From: CAYUMU01 sp964445985
Lineage (GTDB): Bacteria; Planctomycetota; Planctomycetia; Pirellulales; S012-138
Direction of reading: 5' to 3'
Length of the DNA: 64,000 nt
Assembly (NCBI GenBank): GCA_964445985.1
Contig: CAYUMU010000005.1
Coordinates: 62,001 to 126,000 of the forward strand
Under the pieces are notes generated by a model, which was not told where the DNA came from, made no database searches, and saw nothing but the letters and a program-made list of their open reading frames with translations. Made by a program: the position numbers and the translations under genes. Below, in pieces: positions 59,562-64,000 of this stretch. How positions within the stretch are numbered: the first letter of the stretch is position 1; the number at the start of each line of letters is the position of its first letter.

Positions 59562-60171
59562 GGCGGCGCCGGATCAATCGCCGCGACGGGGCCATTCGGA
59601 AGTGGATCAGCGGCTTCAATTGGAGCGACTGGTTGTAGTGGCGGCAAGCTGTTCCAAGCGTTCAGATACTTTGTCAAATCGAAGACTTTGGTCTTCGGAT
59701 TTCCACACTTGGCCGTCAACTTCGGTTCTGCGCCAGCATCGGCTTCTTCATTCTCGAACCTGAATTGGATGTGGAGCACTAAATCCCCCGACTTGCCATT
59801 CTCCGAACCAGGGCCATCGTTCCACAACTCTTTGAGGGAGGCGCGACTAATAATGAGGAAGTTTTCCCACCTGTCGTCGAGGCGAACAACCATGGTGTAA
59901 AAGAGTGGCGGTGAATCGGCTCTCTTCAATTGCTTCATAGGAACACCAAACTTTGCCGACCAACCGTCTCCCTTCTCATAGTATGTTCCGGTATCAGTCT
60001 TTACCTGGATGCGCGCCACCTCTTCGCGGTCATCCCGAAACGCGAAAACGTCCGTTCCAACGTCGATAGACGGAATGGCCGTATTGCACTTGCGATGCAA
60101 CAGCTCGGCGATCACTGCCATCTGTCCACCGGCCCTGAGAATGCGGCTTCAGCGTCCTTCTTCCATGCCAT
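59552..60171 (-). pseudogene. PD-(D/E)xK-nuclease-like protein, frameshifted near its start
   Basis: The intact part (59552-60121) encodes AVIAELLHRKCNTAIPSIDV, then GTDVFAFRDDREEVARIQVK; the D-x-G-x-D and (I)QVKT pattern matches restriction-endonuclease-like folds. Its in-frame ATG at 60121 has no ribosome-binding site. One frame over, an ATG at 60171 follows GGAGG and encodes MAWKKDAEAAFSG before running into a stop. Adding one G to the GGG at 60135-60133 (CCC on plus) would join them as AAFSG-AGGQMAVIAELL, and family members I recall have an AGQLAVM-like segment exactly here. So a single-base deletion in a G run has broken the gene, or the sequence carries an error. Pro-rich tail at the C-terminus. 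Likely role if intact: DNA-cleaving or defence-related. Confidence 0.65.
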
Positions 60172-60572
60172 TGAGGAGGCCTCCGGCGGTTCTGATCCTA
60201 CTTCGGTTCAGCATGGCATTGTAGCCGAATATCTCCCGAGAATCAGTCTCGGTTGAGCAAGAAGGGGGGGCCTGCCTTCGCGCCCGTCAAGAGGCACCCC
60301 CATCTTCTTCCGCTTCGCTCTGTTCAGACGGGGCCGCTTCGCTCCCCACCTCCTGACCGGCTTCACCCAACAGCGCATTATCGAGTTGTAAGGAAGCCTG
60401 CCCGGAACAGCGAGAACGGCTTGGCCTCTTCAGGCCCGGCGGCGGCATCCGACGGACTGGGCGACGCATTTGAGTTTTGATCGCGAATTCCGTCTCGCTG
60501 CATCGTCACATCATTCCATTAGGCTGTAAGGAGCTGGGGGTCGATGCGGCGCTAAATCGAGGGAGCAGGTGG
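60172..60572. other. Intergenic region between nuclease-like pseudogene and porin
   Basis: About 400 bases. A minus-strand open frame (60287-60469) ends with an acidic tail (GEAGQEVGSEAAPSEQSEAE) but lacks a ribosome-binding site and similarity; it may be a decayed gene. Nothing else supported. Confidence 0.35.
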
Positions 60573-62099
60573 CTAAAAATCCGTCGCCAGCCGAACTCCC
60601 CAGCCGTGGATCCAGCCGTCGCCCGCTCCGGCCGGCAGGGCCGCTTCGCGATGCGTGGCCATGTAGTTGAACTGCATTTTGACATTGGGGTTGAGATACC
60701 AGTTCAAACCCAACGTGGCATTGTGCAAGATGCCGCCATTGAGCCCTTGGTCGTTCAGGTCGAGATAGTTGTATCGCGCGCCCACCTGCCACGCTCCCCA
60801 ACCGCCCCCCAGGTTGCCGTTGCAGTCGCGCACCCAGAAGAAATTCTCGTGTGGGATCACCCGTTCGAACACGGCGGTCTTGCGGTTGTAGTTGTCGTGC
60901 TCGCCCGTCAAAAAATAGAATAGTTGCACGTAGCCGCCGTGGTAAATCGGATCAGCCGGACCCGGCGGGGGTCCGCCCGGCGGCTGGGCATCGTGAACGA
61001 ACGCCACCAGGTATTCCGCCTGCAATGTCCAAGGCCCATGCACTCCGGCCAACTCGCCATTCAAGTAGGACTTGCCGTCGGCGATCAAAAAGCCCGTGTC
61101 GGCAGGCACCGGCCACACGGTGGCAATCCCCGAACGAATCGCGTCGCGCGTGCGAAAGCGAACCTGGTCGCGCACCGAGGTGGAGTACCGCGCCGCGCCG
61201 CCCAGGTGCAACAGCGAAGCTCCTTCGTACTCGTACCACGGCAGCCGCGTAATCCGGCCCGTCACGGCCACGTCGCCATCCGAGGCGTTGTAGGCGAATA
61301 CGTTGTCGGTCGGCTTGAACAGCCCGACCGCCCACAGGCCGCACTCGTCGGCGTAATTGTCGAAGGCTTGAATGCCCGGCGTAAACCCGTTGAACAGGCC
61401 GCCATAAAAGGCGTCTTGGTTGTACGAACGCTCCATGAACGGCAACCACCGGCTGCTGGTCAGGTGCTCCATGCCGATCGGTTCTTTCTGATTGCCCACC
61501 CGCACGTTGCCCAAGATGGGCAAGTGCTTCAATTGCACCCATAGATCGGTGAAGCCCGTCACGCCGATGTCTTGGGGCGCCGTGCCATCGGCGTTGCGAA
61601 CGCGAACGGCATTCACAAAGTCGTACTCGGTGGCCCAATCGATGACTTCATACATGGTGCCATCGGCGCGGAGCCGCGCGCGGCGGAAGTCGACGCCGTC
61701 TTCGTAGGGGCGGTTGATGTTGTTCTGCACGTTGGCGTCGGCGTCGTACCAGGAGCTATCAAACTGCACGCGCCCGCCAATGTGAACACGAAAATCTTTG
61801 TGGGGCGTGGTCAGTTCCAACCCGTGGTTCCACACGGCCTTCATTTGCAGGTCGCTCCCCACTTCGTGAATCACCGGCCGCGGAGGTTGGGCTTCACGAT
61901 CGGTGGCGGCCTGGCTGGCGTGCTCCCGTTCCAACTGCTCTACCCGTGCGCGCAGCGCCGCCAACTCTGTCCACGGATCAGCGCCAGGCGGCAATGACTC
62001 CTGGGCCGGGCAAACGCCCCCCAGCGCTATCAATGCTAACCCGATAGCCACGCACCGCTTTGCCGCAAACCGAAAACAACAGCAGGCGTCGGGGCGCAT
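60573..62099 (-). CDS. Phosphate-selective-porin-like (OprO/OprP) outer-membrane protein
   Basis: 508 residues. Signal peptide (VAIGLALIALGGVCPAQ), then a coiled-coil stalk (WTELAALRARVEQLEREHAS), then a 16-strand-type barrel with repeated aromatic strand ends: FRVHIGGRVQFDSSWYDADA, FRRARLRADGTMYEVIDWAT, VRVGNQKEPIGMEHLTSSRW and MERSYNQDAFYGGLFNG, the central motif of OprO/OprP. It ends WGVRLATDF with a terminal Phe, the usual BAM signal. These porins take up phosphate or other anions; specificity here is unproven. Supports a diderm envelope. Start ATG at 62099. It follows glnB and its terminator. Confidence 0.88.
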   Translation of the reverse strand: MRPDACCCFRFAAKRCVAIGLALIALGGVCPAQESLPPGADPWTELAALRARVEQLEREHASQAATDREAQPPRPVIHEVGSDLQMKAVWNHGLELTTPHKDFRVHIGGRVQFDSSWYDADANVQNNINRPYEDGVDFRRARLRADGTMYEVIDWATEYDFVNAVRVRNADGTAPQDIGVTGFTDLWVQLKHLPILGNVRVGNQKEPIGMEHLTSSRWLPFMERSYNQDAFYGGLFNGFTPGIQAFDNYADECGLWAVGLFKPTDNVFAYNASDGDVAVTGRITRLPWYEYEGASLLHLGGAARYSTSVRDQVRFRTRDAIRSGIATVWPVPADTGFLIADGKSYLNGELAGVHGPWTLQAEYLVAFVHDAQPPGGPPPGPADPIYHGGYVQLFYFLTGEHDNYNRKTAVFERVIPHENFFWVRDCNGNLGGGWGAWQVGARYNYLDLNDQGLNGGILHNATLGLNWYLNPNVKMQFNYMATHREAALPAGAGDGWIHGWGVRLATDF

Positions 62100-62295
62100 G
62101 GGTAACGCTTTCGATTCGCGGAAGAAATACGTCCGGCAGTCGCCAAACCGCGGATGAGTTAAACGGCATCGATTGTATGGGTTATTCCTTCGGCGCCACG
62201 CCCACCCGTGCGCCAGCTACAACCCCTCCAAGCGGAACACTCAACGCATTCTGCCCATTCTCCCCGAGCAACGCGATCGAGGTCGCGCCGCGCGC

Positions 62296-62342
62296 AAAAA
62301 AAGAACGGGCGATCCGGCAGTTTCCTGGCCGATTCGCCCGTT
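62296..62342 (-). terminator. Rho-independent terminator downstream of glnB
   Basis: On the minus strand AACGGGCGA and TCGCCCGTT (62304-62342) form a 9-bp stem extended by an inner CGGCCAG/CTGCCGG pair, followed by CTTTTTTTG (62295-62303). It lies about 80 bases after the glnB stop. Confidence 0.8.
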
Positions 62343-62421
62343 CCTGGTTCGCTTCCTTGCGGAGCTAGCAGACGCGTCCCGCGTCCTTTCGCCTGATATA
62401 TGCTCGAATTGCGCTTCCTTG

Positions 62422-62769
62422 CTAAATGGCTTCCATGCCGCGTTCACCCGTGCGGATGCGGATGCAGTCTTCCAGCGGAAGAATAAAGATCTTGCCGTCG
62501 CCGATTTCACCCTTGTCGCCCGTGCGGCCGCCGCGAATGATTGCGTCAACGGTGGGCTGCACGAACTCATCGTTCACGGCAATTTGCAATTCCACTTTGC
62601 GGAGCAGGTTTACCGTGAACTCGTGTCCGCGGTACACCTCGGTGTGGCCCTTTTGGCGGCCGAAACCTTGCACGTCCATGACGGTGAGCCGAAACACTTC
62701 GACATCGGTCAGGGCGGCCTTCACGGCTTCCAGCTTGGCTGGCTGGATAATGGCGATAATTAGTTTCAC
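62422..62769 (-). CDS. glnB: PII nitrogen-regulatory protein
   Basis: 115 residues from the GTG at 62769 (GGAG eight bases upstream). Opening KLIIAIIQPAKLEAVKAALT and the T-loop region GFGRQKGHTEVYRGHEFTVN align base for base with GlnB; the B-loop TGDKGEIGDGKIFILPLED is intact. PII trimers bind ATP/ADP and 2-oxoglutarate and report nitrogen status; with AmtB they block ammonium import. Aligned to E. coli numbering, Tyr51 (uridylylated by GlnD) is Phe here, with His49. So regulation by uridylylation at 51 is not possible. It lies 313 bases downstream of amtB; a hairpin between them may set relative expression. Confidence 0.93.
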   Translation of the reverse strand: MKLIIAIIQPAKLEAVKAALTDVEVFRLTVMDVQGFGRQKGHTEVYRGHEFTVNLLRKVELQIAVNDEFVQPTVDAIIRGGRTGDKGEIGDGKIFILPLEDCIRIRTGERGMEAI

Positions 62770-62978
62770 TGAAGATTCTCCAAGCCAGACAGGGCAGCAA
62801 ACGCTGGAGTGAGCGACTGAGAAACCGCGGGGCCGTTCCTGGCCCTGCCGTTGGTCCGCTGGGCTCCCCCCAAGCCACATGAATCCTAGCCCTGTCGCAG
62901 GCGGTTCACAAGATGAGCAAGAGTAGTCCGAATCACAGTTGGGGGGGCGGGATTGCATCCAGCCCAGAAGAAAAGAAC

Positions 62979-63028
62979 GCCCCAGGTTTGGGCAGGCAAG
63001 GCGGATTGCCTACCCAAACCATTGGGGC
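62979..63028 (-). terminator. amtB-glnB intercistronic hairpin, possible partial terminator
   Basis: Minus strand GCCCCA...TTTGGG...GGCAA pairs with TTGCC...CCCAAA...TGGGGC over a 50-base imperfect stem, followed by GTTCTTTTCTTCT. It lies about 55 bases after the amtB stop and 210 bases before glnB. Could terminate or attenuate, or stabilise the amtB message. The remaining gap has no gene. Confidence 0.6.
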
Positions 63029-63082
63029 TTCCTTCTGGCCCAAGGCATTAGGCCAGTGCGTTCTTACATGGAACCTTGGGGA

Positions 63083-64000
63083 CTACACGCCTTCGGCAGC
63101 CACGCTGCTGGCGTGTGCAGGCATCATGCCGGCAGCGCCCGTGCCGGGAGCCATGCCACTGCCGAACGATTCCACCACCAGAGAGGGTGGATAGGCAAGC
63201 ATGCCGTGCTCGTGGATATCGAGCCCTTCGATCTCTTCGACTTCGCTCACGCGGAGGCCGATCGTGTACTTGATAGCGAGGAAGAGGATCAGGCTGACAC
63301 CAAAGGCCCAGGCGAAGCCAACGCCCACGCCAGTCAACTGCGTTATGAGTTGCGTTGTGCCGCCACCATTGAGTAGGCCGATGCCTTCTGGACCAGCGCT
63401 GCCAGGTTGAACGCCCCACAGCCCGACCGCGATCGTGGCGAAGGCGCCGCACACGCCGTGGACCGAGATGGCGCCCACGGGGTCGTCCACTTTGAGTTTG
63501 TCAAATACCTGCACGGCGAGCACGACCAGTACGCCAGCGATGAAGCCCGTGACAATGCTCATGAGGGGCGTCATATTGTTGCAACCGGCGGTGATTCCCA
63601 CCAAACCGGCCAAGACGCCGTTGAGGGTAAAGGAGGGATCTGGCTTTTTGAACATCGTCCACGACGTGAGCATGGCTCCCAATCCGCCCGCCACGGCGGC
63701 AAGGTTCGTCATGACAGCTACTTTAGCCATGTCGCCGCCGATCGCCACGGTGCTGCCGGGGTTAAAACCGAACCAGCCCAACCAAAGAATGAACACGCCC
63801 AGCGCGGCAATCGGAATGTTGTGGCCCGGAATCGCATTGACCTTGCCATCTTTGCCATACTTGCCGATGCGGGGACCAACCACGATCGCTCCGGCCAGGG
63901 CACACCAACCCCCGATCGAATGCACGACCGTGGATCCGGCGAAATCGATAAAGCCTTTGCCTGCCAACCAAGAGGTGCCTGCCCACGCGCTGCCCCAAGC
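63083..64000 (-). CDS. amtB: Ammonium transporter AmtB, N-terminus beyond window
   Basis: 306 visible residues of a multi-helix membrane channel; the frame is open to the window edge (AWGSAWAGTSWLAGKGFIDF), so the start is outside. Amt motifs: DFAGSTVVHSIGG with the first conduction-pore His, GWFGFNPGST, GLVGITAGCNNMTPLMSIVT, and VHGVCGAFATIAVGLWGVQP with the second His. The C-terminus has EEIEGLDIHEHGMLAYPP, the PII-interacting tail, then a Gly/Ala/Met-rich end. It imports ammonium and, by context, is gated by the adjacent GlnB protein. Confidence 0.95.
   Translation of the reverse strand, partial: AWGSAWAGTSWLAGKGFIDFAGSTVVHSIGGWCALAGAIVVGPRIGKYGKDGKVNAIPGHNIPIAALGVFILWLGWFGFNPGSTVAIGGDMAKVAVMTNLAAVAGGLGAMLTSWTMFKKPDPSFTLNGVLAGLVGITAGCNNMTPLMSIVTGFIAGVLVVLAVQVFDKLKVDDPVGAISVHGVCGAFATIAVGLWGVQPGSAGPEGIGLLNGGGTTQLITQLTGVGVGFAWAFGVSLILFLAIKYTIGLRVSEVEEIEGLDIHEHGMLAYPPSLVVESFGSGMAPGTGAAGMMPAHASSVAAEGV

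Noticed and set aside
1..64000. CRISPR arrays, complete insertion sequences, prophage genes, rRNA operons
   Set aside because: No regularly spaced repeats, no transposase or integrase open frame with recognisable motifs, no phage structural genes and no rRNA-like sequence were seen.

Overview
The window is a high-GC (about 60%) chromosomal segment from a planctomycete, most likely of the order Pirellulales. The evidence is the gene content: a DUF1080 sugar-hydrolase-like protein, PQQ/BamB-like propeller proteins (one fused to HEAT repeats), a signal peptidase I with large lineage-specific insertions, a secreted LCCL-domain protein, several short proteins resembling planctomycete-restricted families, and lptB, ExbB/ExbD, porin and RND-efflux genes that imply a diderm envelope. 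No plasmid, phage structural genes, complete insertion sequence or CRISPR array was seen.

Layout. 1-4779: exopolysaccharide genes (flippase fragment, polysaccharide deacetylase, BcsL/CelD-like acetyltransferase, Wzz-like chain-length protein). 4947-7379: three exported or membrane proteins (DUF1080 protein, OB-fold-like NrfJ-type protein, i-type-lysozyme-like lipoprotein). 7569-13633: a marR / membrane-fusion protein / RND pump operon on the minus strand with a candidate MarR operator array upstream. 13889-17852: an alpha/beta hydrolase, then lepB and lptB. 18141-19739: a lower-GC SUKH plus pentapeptide-repeat protein. 19876-24036: M28 peptidase, planctomycete secreted protein, pterin dehydratase, PQQ protein, HIT protein.

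24274-38275 is a run of co-oriented minus-strand envelope genes and the most interesting part: a giant HEAT/PQQ protein, a lipoprotein, a periplasmic TPR protein of about 1,080 residues, ExbB, ExbD, and a protein whose N-terminal helix carries the Ser-x3-His motif of TonB but whose C-terminus is a squalene-cyclase-like alpha/alpha toroid. I propose this as an undescribed proton-motive-force-driven envelope machine.

38611-48448: CMD-family protein, SMP-30-like protein, an orphan ParA-like ATPase of lower GC, pyrD, a lysine-rich small protein, an HtrA protease and an LTA-synthase-like sulfatase-fold protein, plus small proteins. 48911-58811: DASS transporter, FadJ-like fatty-acid oxidation protein, a second alpha/beta hydrolase, LCCL protein and an orphan hybrid histidine kinase. 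58900-60572: tRNA-Leu(CAG) followed by a low-GC accessory strip with a frameshifted nuclease-like gene. 60573-64000: phosphate-selective-type porin, then amtB and glnB, the nitrogen-uptake pair; this PII has Phe instead of the uridylylated Tyr51.

Several short palindromic repeats (four sequence families) occur two or more times between genes; they are listed individually. All functions are inferred by reading the sequence; no database search was run.
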